From Anaerolineae bacterium (GTDB lineage: Bacteria; Chloroflexota; Anaerolineae; Aggregatilineales; Phototrophicaceae), in assembly GCA_022824465.1 (NCBI GenBank), contig JAJDZV010000009.1, positions 186,001-250,000 on the forward strand: 64,000 nt of DNA. The letters are read 5' to 3'. Below, in pieces: positions 43,940 to 53,335 of the stretch. A model generated the notes under the pieces. The model was not told where the DNA came from. It did no database searches and worked only from the letters and a program-made list of their open reading frames with translations. The position numbers and the translations under genes are program-made. Position 1 is the first letter of the stretch; each line of letters starts with the position of its first letter.

Positions 43940-45811
43940 ATGTCACAACTGCCGCCCTGGGCGACATACATCCACCACGACAGTTCGGAAGTCTTTCTGA
44001 GCGAAATTGCGCCGCGCATCGGCGATGTCATCACTGTGAGCATTCGCCTGCCCAGCGACGCCGACCTGCGCGCGCTCTACCTCCGCAGCCGTCCCGATGG
44101 CGAATGGAAGCGCATCAGAATGGCGCTGGACTCGCGGCAAGGCTGGTATGACATCTGGTCCGCTGAGCTGCCGATCACGATGGTTCACAACAATTACTGC
44201 TTTCACTTCTTGACCGCCGACGGATCCTTCTATTTCAATCAAGGCGGCCTCAGTCCCATTGATAGCCCCGACTGGTTCAGCTTCACCGTCCTCGGCGATT
44301 ATGATCCGCCCGCCTGGGTGCGCGAGCAGGTCTTCTATCAGATATTTCCCGAGCGCTTCGCCAATGGCGACCCAAGCAACGACCGGCGCGCCGGCGAACC
44401 TACGCTGATGGGCAAGCCTACGCTTAAGCGCGAGTGGGACGAGCGGCCCCAGCCCTACCCTGAATCGCGCACCGTCGAATTCTTCGGCGGCGACCTGCAA
44501 GGCATCACCCGCAATCTGGACTATTTGACCGACCTGGGGGTAACCGCGCTCTACATCTGCCCCATCTTCGACGCCGAGACCAACCATTTCTACGACATCC
44601 GCAACTTCGACCAGGTCGCCGCCTCCCTCGGCGGGAACAAGGCGCTGGCGGACCTGCGTCATGAACTCAGTCAGCGTGGTATGAAACTCATCCTGGATAT
44701 CACGCCAAACCACATCGGCTTTCATCATCCCTGGTATGTCGATGCCCGCCAGAATCCCGCCGCCGATTCCGCTGATTTCTTCTTTCGCGATACGGACACC
44801 GGCGCTGTCGAATACTGGCTCGGCGTGCCCGTCATCGTCAAGCTCAACTACAACAGCCAGAAGCTCCGCGACCGCATGTATCGCGCCGACGACAGCGCGA
44901 TGCGCAAGTGGCTGCGCCCACCCTACAGCATTGACGGCTATCGCCTCGATGTCGCCAACATGACCGGCAACTATCGCCGGACGCAATGCGGCAGCGATGT
45001 CTGGCGAGAGATGCGCGCCGCCATCAAAGCCGAAAATCCGGACGCCTACATGATGGGCGAATTCTTCCAGGACAGCTCACCCCACCTGCAAGGCGACCAA
45101 CTCGACGCCTCGATGAATTATCAAGGTTTCAACACGCCCGTTCGCCGCTGGCTAGGCAAAGGCGATCTCGGAGTCGCCGACGAGCAGCCCTTTGGCGACC
45201 CGAACCCGCTGCCCACGGAATCACTGGCGCTGCAATGGCGTCAATACTTGACAGCCATTCCCTACATCATCGCCCTGCAGCAATTCAACCAAATCGGCAG
45301 CCACGACATCGACCGTATTCTGCGCGTCGTCGGCGGCGATACCGCCCTTGTCAAAGCGGGCTTGGCGCTGCTGATGGCTTTCCCCGGCGCGCCCTGCCTC
45401 TACTACGCTGACGAGGTCGGCTTGGACGGCGGACGCGATCCCGATAACCGCCGCCCCATGCCTTGGGATGCTGCCCTCTGGGATCACGACCTGCGCCGCT
45501 ATCATCAGCGTCTAATCGCCATCCGCTGCAATTCTCACGCTTTACAGCATGGCGGCTTCCAAATCCTGCATGCCGCCGGCGATCTTGTCGCCTTTATGCG
45601 CCAATCGCGCCGAGAGCTCATTGTGATAGCTGTTTGGAGGGGAGCCGACAATATGGCTGAGACAGCCATTGACGCCAAGCTGGCTAATCTCCAGGACGGC
45701 GATTCGCTAACCGACCTGCTCATCGGCGAGCGCTACACAGTGTCCGCCGGCGCCCTTCCGCTTTCGGGTTTGGCTCACGGGCAAGCGCTCCTTCTGCGAC
45801 TCGATGCGTGA
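43940..45811 (+). CDS. GH13 alpha-glucosidase / neopullulanase-like hydrolase
   Basis: A 623-residue glycoside hydrolase. An N-terminal beta-sandwich (about 1-110, CBM34-like) precedes the TIM barrel. VFYQIFPERFANGD opens the catalytic domain. Region I is DITPNHIG, region II GYRLDVAN (nucleophile Asp near 337), region III MMGEFFQD (acid Glu near 374) and region IV NQIGSHDID. The layout matches cytoplasmic maltodextrin glucosidases such as MalZ and cyclomaltodextrinases. There is no signal peptide. ATG 43940 is preferred over an in-frame start at 43919. It is 35 nt after malQ. Confidence 0.92.
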   Translation: MSQLPPWATYIHHDSSEVFLSEIAPRIGDVITVSIRLPSDADLRALYLRSRPDGEWKRIRMALDSRQGWYDIWSAELPITMVHNNYCFHFLTADGSFYFNQGGLSPIDSPDWFSFTVLGDYDPPAWVREQVFYQIFPERFANGDPSNDRRAGEPTLMGKPTLKREWDERPQPYPESRTVEFFGGDLQGITRNLDYLTDLGVTALYICPIFDAETNHFYDIRNFDQVAASLGGNKALADLRHELSQRGMKLILDITPNHIGFHHPWYVDARQNPAADSADFFFRDTDTGAVEYWLGVPVIVKLNYNSQKLRDRMYRADDSAMRKWLRPPYSIDGYRLDVANMTGNYRRTQCGSDVWREMRAAIKAENPDAYMMGEFFQDSSPHLQGDQLDASMNYQGFNTPVRRWLGKGDLGVADEQPFGDPNPLPTESLALQWRQYLTAIPYIIALQQFNQIGSHDIDRILRVVGGDTALVKAGLALLMAFPGAPCLYYADEVGLDGGRDPDNRRPMPWDAALWDHDLRRYHQRLIAIRCNSHALQHGGFQILHAAGDLVAFMRQSRRELIVIAVWRGADNMAETAIDAKLANLQDGDSLTDLLIGERYTVSAGALPLSGLAHGQALLLRLDA

Positions 45812-45852
45812 TAGAATCAGGTCGCTGACGATGTCTTCTCGGGATAAACTCA

Positions 45853-46386
45853 ATGGATCAACGTAGCGTCTTCTTCGATGAATGGCTGCGTAGCTTGCGC
45901 GAGCAATACAAGCACGTGATCCGCAGCGGCGACAAAATCACGCTGCCCAGCCTGACAGCCGTCATGAACAATGTCGGCTTCGGCGAGGATGAACTGAAGC
46001 AGCTTCGGCTTGAAGCGACCATTCGCGCCGAGGATATGCCCGCGGATTACGTCCCCGATCTCAATACGCTCGACTCGCCACTAGCGGCATCCGCGCATCC
46101 AGCCGAATGCCTCTGCCCAAGTTGCGCCAGCCAAGACGACGGCGCCCACGACGCCGACGGACAACCCATGGAATCAGAGCCGGACGACGAGGACCGCCGC
46201 GTCTTTCCCGCAGCCGAAATCGCTCAGTTGGAACCGGAGGCGGAAAACGAGCCGGTCACTTTTGAGGATAGTCTCGAGCTCGAAGCCGAGGCGATCGCGG
46301 AAGACGATAGCCAACCCACCCTCGACGCTGAAATCGAGACGGACGTCGCCGACCCCGACGTCCCAGCGCAAAAGAGCCTCTTCTGA
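45853..46386 (+). CDS. Acidic protein of unknown function with a C-terminal clamp-binding-like motif
   Basis: Not recognised. 177 residues: an N-terminal helical part of about 70 (FFDEWLRSLREQYKHVIRSG...LTAVMNNVGFGEDELKQL), a CLCPSC knuckle-like CxxC near 92, then a very acidic, probably disordered tail of about 80 residues. The last five residues are QKSLF, close to the bacterial sliding-clamp motif QL(S/D)LF. It ends 2 nt before tadA, so the two are likely co-expressed. Whether it touches the clamp is untested. Confidence 0.7.
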   Translation: MDQRSVFFDEWLRSLREQYKHVIRSGDKITLPSLTAVMNNVGFGEDELKQLRLEATIRAEDMPADYVPDLNTLDSPLAASAHPAECLCPSCASQDDGAHDADGQPMESEPDDEDRRVFPAAEIAQLEPEAENEPVTFEDSLELEAEAIAEDDSQPTLDAEIETDVADPDVPAQKSLF

Positions 46387-46388
46387 CC

Positions 46389-46856
46389 ATGCCGCTCAGC
46401 GATGACGACCGGCATTGGATGCGCCTCGCTCTCGCCGAAGCCGAGCAGGCGCTTATAAGCGGCGACGTGCCTATCGGCGCCATCGCCGTGCGCGCGGACG
46501 CAATCATCGGCCGCGGACGCAATCGGCGCGAAGCCGACAACGACCCCACCGCCCACGCCGAGATCATCGCCATTCGCGCCGCGGCCGCTGCCCTTGGCTC
46601 CTGGCGTTTGGACGACGTGACTCTGTACTGCACGCTTGAGCCCTGCGCCATGTGTGCCGGCGCCATGGTCCTGGCGCGCTTGCCTCGCCTGGTCTACGCT
46701 GCGACTGACCCCAAAGCGGGCGCCGCCGGCAGCATCTTCGATCTTACACGGCACCATCGGCTGAATCACCATATCCACGTGGAGCGCGGGCTGCTCGCTG
46801 ACGAAGCCGCCGAACAGATCCGCGCCTTCTTCCGCCGCCTGCGCGCTAACAACTAA
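46389..46856 (+). CDS. tadA: tRNA-specific adenosine deaminase
   Basis: A 155-residue zinc deaminase that converts A34 to inosine in tRNA-Arg(ACG). The catalytic motif is HAE (H56, E58) in PTAHAEIIAI, and the zinc cysteines are in EPCAMCAGAM (C86, C89). The N-terminus DDRHWMRLALAEAEQAL and the VPIGAI segment are family-typical. A tRNA-Ser gene follows on the same strand. Confidence 0.93.
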   Translation: MPLSDDDRHWMRLALAEAEQALISGDVPIGAIAVRADAIIGRGRNRREADNDPTAHAEIIAIRAAAAALGSWRLDDVTLYCTLEPCAMCAGAMVLARLPRLVYAATDPKAGAAGSIFDLTRHHRLNHHIHVERGLLADEAAEQIRAFFRRLRANN

Positions 46857-46903
46857 GCGACCCGCCCAAGGCAAGTCCGCATTTAATTCTGGCTGCGAAT
46901 GTG

Positions 46904-46909
46904 TATACT
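46904..46909 (+). promoter_or_regulatory. Probable -10 element of tRNA-Ser
   Basis: TATACT, 14 nt before the tRNA 5' end. A weak TTTAAT lies 16 nt upstream as the only -35 candidate. Confidence 0.4.
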
Positions 46910-46922
46910 GATGCCCGGTTTA

Positions 46923-47010
<88 letters not shown>

Positions 47011-47068
47011 TAGGTAAACGGCCGCGGGCAGGCTTGACCACCTGCCCGTTCCCTGTCGCGATGAGCGC

Positions 47069-48064
47069 TTACTGACTGCCCATCTGCATGATCATCATCA
47101 GCGGGAAGACAAAGGCATCCTCCGGAATCTCGACATCGACCGGCTCGTTGAAGTCGTACATCTCCACGGTCATGCCGATCTCAATTGACGAGTCGCCAAC
47201 GTCGCCCGACAATTGCATTTCCATCGATAAATCGACCAGATAGGTGTAGCGATTATCCAAGCCGATATATTCGCGCATACTAAGGTCGCTATATTCCAGC
47301 GCCTCAATCATTGCGGCGATTTCTTCCGGATCTTCCTGACTGCTGGTCGCGGCGACCAGTTCTTCGGCGCTGAGCATCGAGAACAGCGTCTCCAGACTGA
47401 TAATCGACTCAAAGACGGCGACGGCATCCCCGCGAATCTCCTCATCCGGCAAACGCGTAACGCTTATAGCCGCGATTTCCGCCTCGCTCGCGTCATCCAC
47501 TCCTGAAAGATCGACGACGCCAACGTCAGCGAATATCTCATCGAGCCCCTCGTTAAGATCAATACCCAAGGCTTCCACGCCGCCCATGGGCTCGCCGGTT
47601 ATCGCCTCAAGAGCGGTCGCGTCGAGCAGTACAACGCCGTCCTTCATCAATAGCGACAAAGCGACGTCAGTGGCTTCCCCGTCCATGTCGCCGCTGAACT
47701 CAAGCGTGATCTCGCCATTGACCCCCGTCAGCATCAATGTCAACAGCGCGCCCATATCAACCGCCGTCATGTCTTCGTTCGCGTCGATCAAGAATTGCAT
47801 CAGCTCGCCAGAAATCTCGAACGCGCCGACGCCTTCGCCAACGAGTTGCATGCTCTCATCGGCGACCATGTCCATGTCTATCGAAAACGCGAATCCCGCT
47901 GAATCCAGCGTCATCCACGAGTCTTCGTTCTCCACCAGAATCTGACAATCCGTCTGCGGCAATTCCCCGCAGAGGTCGGGCCTGTCGTTCGTATCCGCTT
48001 GAACAAGGGACAGCGACAGAAGCGCGACAACCACCAACGTCAAAAGCAAACTTCTCTTCAACAT
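47069..48064 (-). CDS. Secreted acidic protein, LppX/LolA-like fold possible
   Basis: A 331-residue protein with a clear Sec signal peptide (MLKRSLLLTLVVVALLSLSL, cleavage probably after VQA at about 23) and no lipobox Cys. The mature part is strongly acidic and alternates amphipathic strands. It ends VEMYDFNEPVDVEIPEDA, a phrase common near the C-terminus of LppX/LprAFG-type lipid-binding proteins and related DUFs. Family assignment is tentative. GAGGAGAG precedes the ATG. On the minus strand, a TATACT-like box lies near 48103. Confidence 0.68.
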   Translation of the reverse strand: MLKRSLLLTLVVVALLSLSLVQADTNDRPDLCGELPQTDCQILVENEDSWMTLDSAGFAFSIDMDMVADESMQLVGEGVGAFEISGELMQFLIDANEDMTAVDMGALLTLMLTGVNGEITLEFSGDMDGEATDVALSLLMKDGVVLLDATALEAITGEPMGGVEALGIDLNEGLDEIFADVGVVDLSGVDDASEAEIAAISVTRLPDEEIRGDAVAVFESIISLETLFSMLSAEELVAATSSQEDPEEIAAMIEALEYSDLSMREYIGLDNRYTYLVDLSMEMQLSGDVGDSSIEIGMTVEMYDFNEPVDVEIPEDAFVFPLMMIMQMGSQ

Positions 48065-48228
48065 TGTCTCTCCTCACGGTCACAACGTTTACAACACGAG
48101 TATATCGCATAATCGCGTGTCCAATATCCCCCAAAAACTGGCTGTCGCTGCACAAGTCACAGCTGGACTAGACGGCGGTAAGCGACCAACTGACCGACGC
48201 GCGGACTCCGCAACCAGCGCAACTCTGA

Positions 48229-48234
48229 TATACT
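48229..48234 (+). promoter_or_regulatory. Extended -10 promoter of the LOG-family gene
   Basis: TGATATACT: TATACT at 48229-48234 with the extended TG one base upstream, 36 nt before the ATG. The remainder of 48065-48228 shows only the divergent leader of the secreted-protein gene. Confidence 0.45.
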
Positions 48235-48270
48235 CAACTGCATTCCCGCAAAACGCCAGCGCGAGGCGAC

Positions 48271-48819
48271 ATGAAAACCATCACCGTTTTCGGCAGTTCA
48301 CAAGTCCGACCAGGCAGCCCCGACTATCTAGCGGCTGAGCAAATCGGCAAGGACCTCGCGCGCGCCGGTTATGCCGTCATGAGCGGCGGATACCTCGGCG
48401 TCATGGAAGCCGTCAGTCGCGGCGCCCATGCGGCCGGCGGGCATGTCATCGGCGTCATCACTGACCAGATCGGGCTTCAATTCAACGTCAGCCCCAACCG
48501 CTACCTGGATGAAGTCGTCAACTTTGCCGACCTGCGCGACCGCCTCTACTACATGGTCCAGCACGGCGACGGCTATCTCGCCATGCCCGGCGGCATCGGC
48601 ACGCTGCACGAGATAGCCGAGACCTGGGAGCTCATGCGCGTCGGCGGCATCCCGACCAAGCCCATCCTCTGTTACGGTCCGCTCTGGGCGGAATTGATTG
48701 GCAAGCTGCAAGACAGCGCCTATCTGAGCAATGGTTATCACGGCATGATCGACTTTGCGCATGATCCCGCTAGCGTAATCGAGTATTTCGCGCAGACCAT
48801 GCCTGTCGCCGAAGCCTAA
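48271..48819 (+). CDS. LOG-family protein (nucleotide 5'-monophosphate phosphoribohydrolase)
   Basis: A 182-residue Rossmann-like protein. SGGYLGVMEAVSRGA (38-52) and PGGIGTLHEIAE (106-117) are the nucleotide-binding and catalytic signatures of the LOG/YgdH family, which split N-glycosidic bonds of nucleoside monophosphates, including cytokinin precursors. In bacteria the physiological substrate is often unknown. ATG has GAGGCGAC immediately upstream. The solute-binding-like gene follows after 25 nt. Confidence 0.9.
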   Translation: MKTITVFGSSQVRPGSPDYLAAEQIGKDLARAGYAVMSGGYLGVMEAVSRGAHAAGGHVIGVITDQIGLQFNVSPNRYLDEVVNFADLRDRLYYMVQHGDGYLAMPGGIGTLHEIAETWELMRVGGIPTKPILCYGPLWAELIGKLQDSAYLSNGYHGMIDFAHDPASVIEYFAQTMPVAEA

Positions 48820-48844
48820 TGCGCCGCGCCAGCCGAACAATCAC

Positions 48845-50125
48845 ATGCGAAACCTGATGCTTGAGACAATTCCACTGGCGCCGCTTCGCCCAAAACTTGC
48901 GGCAGTCACGCTTCTACTGTGCATCTGCCTCGTCTCGGCCGCACAAGAGGATCCCAGCGACAGAGAAACAGCGCCGCAATTGCTGAAGGTCTGGTTCCCG
49001 GCGACGCTCATCGCCGATGAATCCGATGCCGCTTTTCAGATGCTCGTCGACCACGCCCTCGCGTTTTCTGGCAATAGCCAAACCGCCGTCGATTTCAGAA
49101 TCAAGGACGCCGACGGCGTCGGCGGCATCATGTCCACCATCCGCGCGGGCAAGGAGGTGGCGCCCGGCGCGCTGCCCGATCTGACGCTAATCAACCGTCG
49201 CAGCTTCACGCCGTCGCAAGCCAGCATATACCTCCAATCGCTAGAGACGCTCTTTTCTTCTTCGGTGCTCAATGATCTCGCTGGCGGCGTCGATTTCGGC
49301 CACATTTCCTTTGAAGGCGAGCAGACCCTCTTCGGCATGCCCTATCTCTTCGACATGCTTGTTTCGGTGCACGCCCAGCCGCTTTCAGCGTCCGGCTACA
49401 GCCTGACATTCGCCGATGTTCTGTCGAGCGAAGCCGAATTCCTCTTCCCAGCGGCGCGCGCCAATGGCTTGAACCAGACATTCTACCTTCAGTATTTGGC
49501 GGCGGGCGGCGCCTTGCCTGCCGACGGCGCAATGCCGATTGACGAAGAGCCGCTGCGTATCGTGCTTGGGTTCTACGAAGAACTCTCGCGATTGGGCTTG
49601 GTCTCGCCAGACGTGCTGACCTACCAATCGCCCGCTGCCTACCGCGCCGCCTTTGACAGCCGCGGCGACCGCCTGCAGCTGGGCATATTCTCCCTCAGCG
49701 GATATCTGGCGATGCTGCAGCGGCAAGAGCTCGCTCTTCTCGCAAGCAAAATCCCCACCGCCGACGGCAACGGCGCATCTATCCTGGATGGCTGGCTCTG
49801 GGTTATTGTCACACCCGACAGGAACCGTCAGGCTCTCGCGTCGCGCTTCATCGAATGGATGCTGGAGCCGACATTTCATGCGGGTTTCGCGCGCGCGCTG
49901 CATCACCTGCCGTCGCAGCCAGCCATCTTGACCGACAGCCTGCCGCCGGCGGCCGATGGCGACTTCTTCGCGCAGTTGCTTGCTGATTCCATTCTGCCCC
50001 TGCCCGAAGCCGAGGGCGGCGCGGCGCCGCGGCTCATGCAGGATGCGCTCAAACAAGTCTTGTATGCCGACGCCTCAGCCGAACATGCCGCGCGAGACGC
50101 GATTAACCAACTCGCGGATCGCTAG
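48845..50125 (+). CDS. Extracellular solute-binding-like protein
   Basis: A 426-residue protein with an N-terminal hydrophobic signal (LAAVTLLLCICLVSAAQ, about 18-34). The body resembles ABC-type sugar-binding proteins: LLKVWFPATLIADE, a DADGVGGIMSTI strand-helix, GALPDLTLINRRSF, YLFDMLVSVHAQPL and FIEWMLEPTFHAGFARALHHLPSQP near the end. No permease or ATPase genes are adjacent, so the transport partner, if any, is elsewhere. The Cys in the signal is not in a clear lipobox. Family call is moderate. Confidence 0.7.
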   Translation: MRNLMLETIPLAPLRPKLAAVTLLLCICLVSAAQEDPSDRETAPQLLKVWFPATLIADESDAAFQMLVDHALAFSGNSQTAVDFRIKDADGVGGIMSTIRAGKEVAPGALPDLTLINRRSFTPSQASIYLQSLETLFSSSVLNDLAGGVDFGHISFEGEQTLFGMPYLFDMLVSVHAQPLSASGYSLTFADVLSSEAEFLFPAARANGLNQTFYLQYLAAGGALPADGAMPIDEEPLRIVLGFYEELSRLGLVSPDVLTYQSPAAYRAAFDSRGDRLQLGIFSLSGYLAMLQRQELALLASKIPTADGNGASILDGWLWVIVTPDRNRQALASRFIEWMLEPTFHAGFARALHHLPSQPAILTDSLPPAADGDFFAQLLADSILPLPEAEGGAAPRLMQDALKQVLYADASAEHAARDAINQLADR

Positions 50126-51264
50126 GCGCCCAAGGACCGCTGATAAAAGCGGTGCGTCTTGTAAACCTTGCCGCCCAAACTGACGCTGATCTTTATCAAT
50201 GGATTGGTCTCGAGGATCCAGCCCGAATCCAAATAATCATATCGCGACGGCAGCAGCGCCTTCATCACCTCCAGCAGCATCGCCAGCTCGACGCCTTTGT
50301 TGCGGTGTTCCTTTTTGACGCCCATCAAGGGCATCCGCACGCCGCGAATCGACTTCCGCACCTTCCAATGCCAGGCGACCTGCGCCATCGTCCATAGCTC
50401 CGGCACACCCGGTCGCGGATACGCGCGGCTCAGCGCTTCATTGAAGTTCGGTATCGTCAAGGCGAAGCCGACCGGCTCGTCTCCAATCTCGGCGAAGAAA
50501 GCCAAATCCGCTTCCACCAGCATCCCCAGATCGGCCACAAGCGCTTGCAGCTCCTCATCATTCATCGGGATGAAGCCCCAGTTTTTCTCCCAGGCGGCGT
50601 TGTATATCTCTCTGAACCGCTCAAACTCGGACTTCTTGTCGCGCGCATTCATGCTGCGTACGGAGATGCCGCTGCGTTGCGCTGCCCGTCCCACGAGCCG
50701 TTCAAGCCGGGCAAGGGAGTCGCTGGCTTCAATTGTGGCGCGATCTTGATAAATGCAATGCACATCCATGACCTTCTCGAAGCCGGCGCCTTCGACCAGC
50801 GCCTGATACCAAGGCGGATTGTAGGGCATCATGATCACCGGCTGGCTGAAGTTATCGACCAGCAAGCCGCATTCCTCATTGGTGGTAAAACTCGCCGGAC
50901 CGCGTATCGCTTCCACGCCCTGTTCCCGCAGCCAATCCGCCGCCGCATCAAGCAATCCGCTCGCAACTTCCTGATCATCAACCGTCTCGAACAAGCCGAA
51001 GAAGCCGATGTTTTCGTCCTGATAGCGATTGTGCTCATGATTGACAAAGGCCGCGACCGTGCCGACGATCTGCCCGTCGTTCCACGCGGCAAAATACGCG
51101 CCATCCATATACTTCCATGCAGGATGCTTCGTCTTGTCAAGCAGCTTGCGCCGCATTGAGACCAGGTTTGGCGCCCAGTTCGGGTCCTCAGCATAATGCC
51201 GCCAGGGAAACTCAAAGAAGGCGCTGAACTCGCCGCGGTTGGCTATAGGTCTTACCTCTATCAC
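50122..51264 (-). CDS. GNAT-fold protein of unknown substrate
   Basis: A 380-residue protein resembling double-GNAT proteins annotated as hypothetical acetyltransferases. VRPIANRGEFSAFFEFPWRHYAEDPNWAPNL is a recognisable opening, and GQIVGTVAAFVNHEHNRYQDENIGFFGLFETVDD belongs to the first GNAT half. YNAAWEKNWGFIPMNDEE and RGVRMPLMGVKKEHRNKGVELAML belong to the second, where RNKG resembles the acetyl-CoA loop. The end overlaps convergently with the previous gene by 4 nt. Substrate is unknown. Confidence 0.8.
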   Translation of the reverse strand: MIEVRPIANRGEFSAFFEFPWRHYAEDPNWAPNLVSMRRKLLDKTKHPAWKYMDGAYFAAWNDGQIVGTVAAFVNHEHNRYQDENIGFFGLFETVDDQEVASGLLDAAADWLREQGVEAIRGPASFTTNEECGLLVDNFSQPVIMMPYNPPWYQALVEGAGFEKVMDVHCIYQDRATIEASDSLARLERLVGRAAQRSGISVRSMNARDKKSEFERFREIYNAAWEKNWGFIPMNDEELQALVADLGMLVEADLAFFAEIGDEPVGFALTIPNFNEALSRAYPRPGVPELWTMAQVAWHWKVRKSIRGVRMPLMGVKKEHRNKGVELAMLLEVMKALLPSRYDYLDSGWILETNPLIKISVSLGGKVYKTHRFYQRSLGA

Positions 51265-51322
51265 GCTTCAACCTCGCTATCAGCCGCCGGCCGTATCGGC
51301 GCGCCGGCGGCACAAACTCATC

Positions 51323-51351
51323 TTGACACTTGTCTAACGCGCTGTTAGTAT
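51323..51351 (+). promoter_or_regulatory. Promoter of tRNA-Asn
   Basis: A perfect TTGACA (51323-51328), a 17-nt spacer and TAGTAT (51346-51351), 13 nt before the tRNA 5' end. Confidence 0.7.
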
Positions 51352-51364
51352 ACCAGCACTTCAT

Positions 51365-51437
51365 TCCGTAGTAGCTCAATTGGCAGAGCGGGCGGCTGTT
51401 AACCGCTAGGTTCTTGGTTCAAGTCCAAGCTACGGAG
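51365..51437 (+). tRNA. tRNA-Asn (anticodon GTT)
   Basis: A 73-nt tRNA. Acceptor TCCGTAG pairs with CTACGGA (51430-51436), discriminator G. The D-arm is GCTCAATTGGCAGAGC. The anticodon loop CTGTTAA has GTT at 51398-51400 within stem GGCGG/CCGCT, and the T-arm is CTTGG-TTCAAGT-CCAAG. CCA is not encoded. Confidence 0.96.
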
Positions 51438-51447
51438 TTCGTCACCC

Positions 51448-51466
51448 GCCCCGCAAGGGGCATTTT
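51448..51466 (+). terminator. Short hairpin terminator after tRNA-Asn
   Basis: GCCCC (51448-51452), GCAA tetraloop, GGGGC (51457-51461), then ATTTT. The stem is only 5 bp but GC-only with a GNRA loop, and it lies 11 nt after the tRNA. Confidence 0.55.
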
Positions 51467-51541
51467 CGCTTGACGGCGGAACACATTTCCGAGTCGTCGC
51501 CAAAGTCTAGATGACCGAGTAAAGGACCTTTCACTACCGCC

Positions 51542-52501
51542 ATGACTTCATTCGCGTCGCCCGCGCAAGCTATGTTGGACCGCGCCCAAGGCTGCCTGCT
51601 GGGGCAGTTGGCCGGCGACGCGCTCGGCAGCCTGGTTGAGTTTCGAACACCAGTCCAGATCCGACAGTCATATCCCGACGGCCTGCGCGAACTCGCCGAC
51701 GGCGGAACCTGGAACACGATTGCGGGCCAGCCAACCGACGATTCGGAAATGGCGCTATCGCTAGCCCGCATGCTGGTTGACCGCGGGCACTATGATGGCG
51801 AGACGGCGAAGCAAGCATATATCTCCTGGCTGGAGTCCGATCCCTTCGACTGCGGCTATACTGTCGCTGCCGGCCTGCGCGGGCGTCACAATCCCGACAG
51901 CCAGGCGAATGGCGCGCTCATGCGCATCAGTCCGCTGGGCATATTCGGCGCCAACCATGAATTGGATCAAGTAGCGAAATGGGCGCGTCGAGACGCAGCG
52001 ATCACACACGTGCATCCGGTCTGCCAGCAAACCAACGCGCTCTTCGCCGCGGCCATCTCCCATGCAGTCCACAGCGGTTGCGACGCCGATGCGCTCTACC
52101 GTAAAACACTCAAGCGCGCAAAAGACATGGCCGCCGAGGCGAGTCTTCTTGAGGCGATCGACGCGGCTGCCGTCTCGCCGCCTCCCGACTACCTTACCCA
52201 AGCCGGCTGGGTCTTGATTGCCTTCCAAAATGCTCTTTGGCAGCTGCTCCACGCCAACAGCCTGGAAGACGCGCTGATCGATACCGTCATGCGTGGCGGC
52301 GACGCCGACACCAACGCCGCCATCGCTGGCGCGCTCCTGGGCGCTGTCTGGGGCCGGCAAGCCATTCCAGACCAATGGGAAGCATGCGTTCTCAACTGCC
52401 GCCCGCAAGCGGGGCAACCGCGTGTGCATCGCCCTCGACCAGAGCGCTTCTGGCCAGTGGACGTGCTGGACCTGGCGGAACGCCTGGTCGGCATCGCCTA
52501 A
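51542..52501 (+). CDS. ADP-ribosylglycohydrolase family protein
   Basis: A 319-residue all-helical protein of the DraG/ARH family, which removes ADP-ribose from proteins or nucleotides using two Mg ions. DRAQGCLLGQLAGDALGSLVEF opens it. The metal-binding motifs are PTDDSEM (T65, D66, D67) and GGDADTNAAIAGALLGA (D254, D256, T257). Length fits. No ADP-ribosyltransferase partner is visible nearby, so the substrate is open. The end overlaps convergently with coaX by 4 nt. Confidence 0.93.
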   Translation: MTSFASPAQAMLDRAQGCLLGQLAGDALGSLVEFRTPVQIRQSYPDGLRELADGGTWNTIAGQPTDDSEMALSLARMLVDRGHYDGETAKQAYISWLESDPFDCGYTVAAGLRGRHNPDSQANGALMRISPLGIFGANHELDQVAKWARRDAAITHVHPVCQQTNALFAAAISHAVHSGCDADALYRKTLKRAKDMAAEASLLEAIDAAAVSPPPDYLTQAGWVLIAFQNALWQLLHANSLEDALIDTVMRGGDADTNAAIAGALLGAVWGRQAIPDQWEACVLNCRPQAGQPRVHRPRPERFWPVDVLDLAERLVGIA

Positions 52502-53265
52502 CTATTCAACTCATGAATCCAACGCAAGCCATCCAGCGTCAATTCCGGCGCCACAGCGTCAATCAGCCGGATATGCTCTTCAAAGACTCGCGCCAATCCG
52601 CCCGTGGCGATCACCGTGGTCGCGGCGGAATCCAACTGCGCCACAATGCGGAGCAAGAGCGCTTCGACCAAACCGACATAACCCCAGAATATGCCCGACT
52701 GCATCGCATGAATCGTGTTGCGTCCGATCGGCGCTGGCGGCGGCGCCAACTCCACCTTATGCAACTGCGCCGCGCGGCTGACCAACGCGTCATGCGCCAA
52801 GCCGATGCCCGGCGCGATGACCCCGCCAATGTAATCGTTTTCCGCCGATAACACATCGAAATTCGTCGACGTGCCGAAGTCAACACAGACCGCCGGCGCG
52901 CCAACCGTCCGCGAAAGCGCCACCGCATTGCACAACCGGTCGGCGCCCGCCTGCTCCGGCATGTCTATCGCGACGCCGATGCCCAGCTTCGTACGGCCGC
53001 TTACGTTGAGCGGCTCCAGACCCAGATATCGCCGCGCCAAGTCCTGAAACGTGGCGGTCAAAGCCGGCACGACGCTGCTCATGCAAACCGCCGTGACCGC
53101 GCCAAGCTCGACTTCGGCCGAGTTAAGAAAGTTGCGCAGCAGAACAGCGTATTCGTCGGTCATCTTCGCCGCGACCGTCCGCGCTCGCCAGGACAAGCGC
53201 CAGCCGCCGCCGTCCCAAAGTCCCAGGTGGATATTGGTATTGCCGATGTCAATCGCCAGCAGCAT
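52498..53265 (-). CDS. coaX: Type III pantothenate kinase
   Basis: A 255-residue ASKHA-fold kinase for the first step of coenzyme A synthesis. MLLAIDIGNTNIHLGL holds the phosphate motif with D6. AGADRLCNAVA (GADR, 107-110) and CVDFGTSTNFDVL (D129) are the family motifs, and GGVIAPGIGLAHDALVSRAAQL and IATGGLA complete it. ATG 53265 is the natural start. A longer in-frame start at 53310 adds a non-conserved Arg-rich stretch. It is transcribed divergently from the GNAT-like gene. Confidence 0.94.
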   Translation of the reverse strand: MLLAIDIGNTNIHLGLWDGGGWRLSWRARTVAAKMTDEYAVLLRNFLNSAEVELGAVTAVCMSSVVPALTATFQDLARRYLGLEPLNVSGRTKLGIGVAIDMPEQAGADRLCNAVALSRTVGAPAVCVDFGTSTNFDVLSAENDYIGGVIAPGIGLAHDALVSRAAQLHKVELAPPPAPIGRNTIHAMQSGIFWGYVGLVEALLLRIVAQLDSAATTVIATGGLARVFEEHIRLIDAVAPELTLDGLRWIHELNS

Positions 53266-53335
53266 GTTACGCTCCGCGCTTTGCAGTCTCGACCGACCAC
53301 CGGGGCGCAAACGCGCGCCCGTGGATGGTCTACGC

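Noticed and set aside
43919..43940. Upstream in-frame start of the GH13 gene
   Set aside because: It adds seven residues with no ribosome site. ATG 43940 follows a purine-rich GAGAGATAAG.
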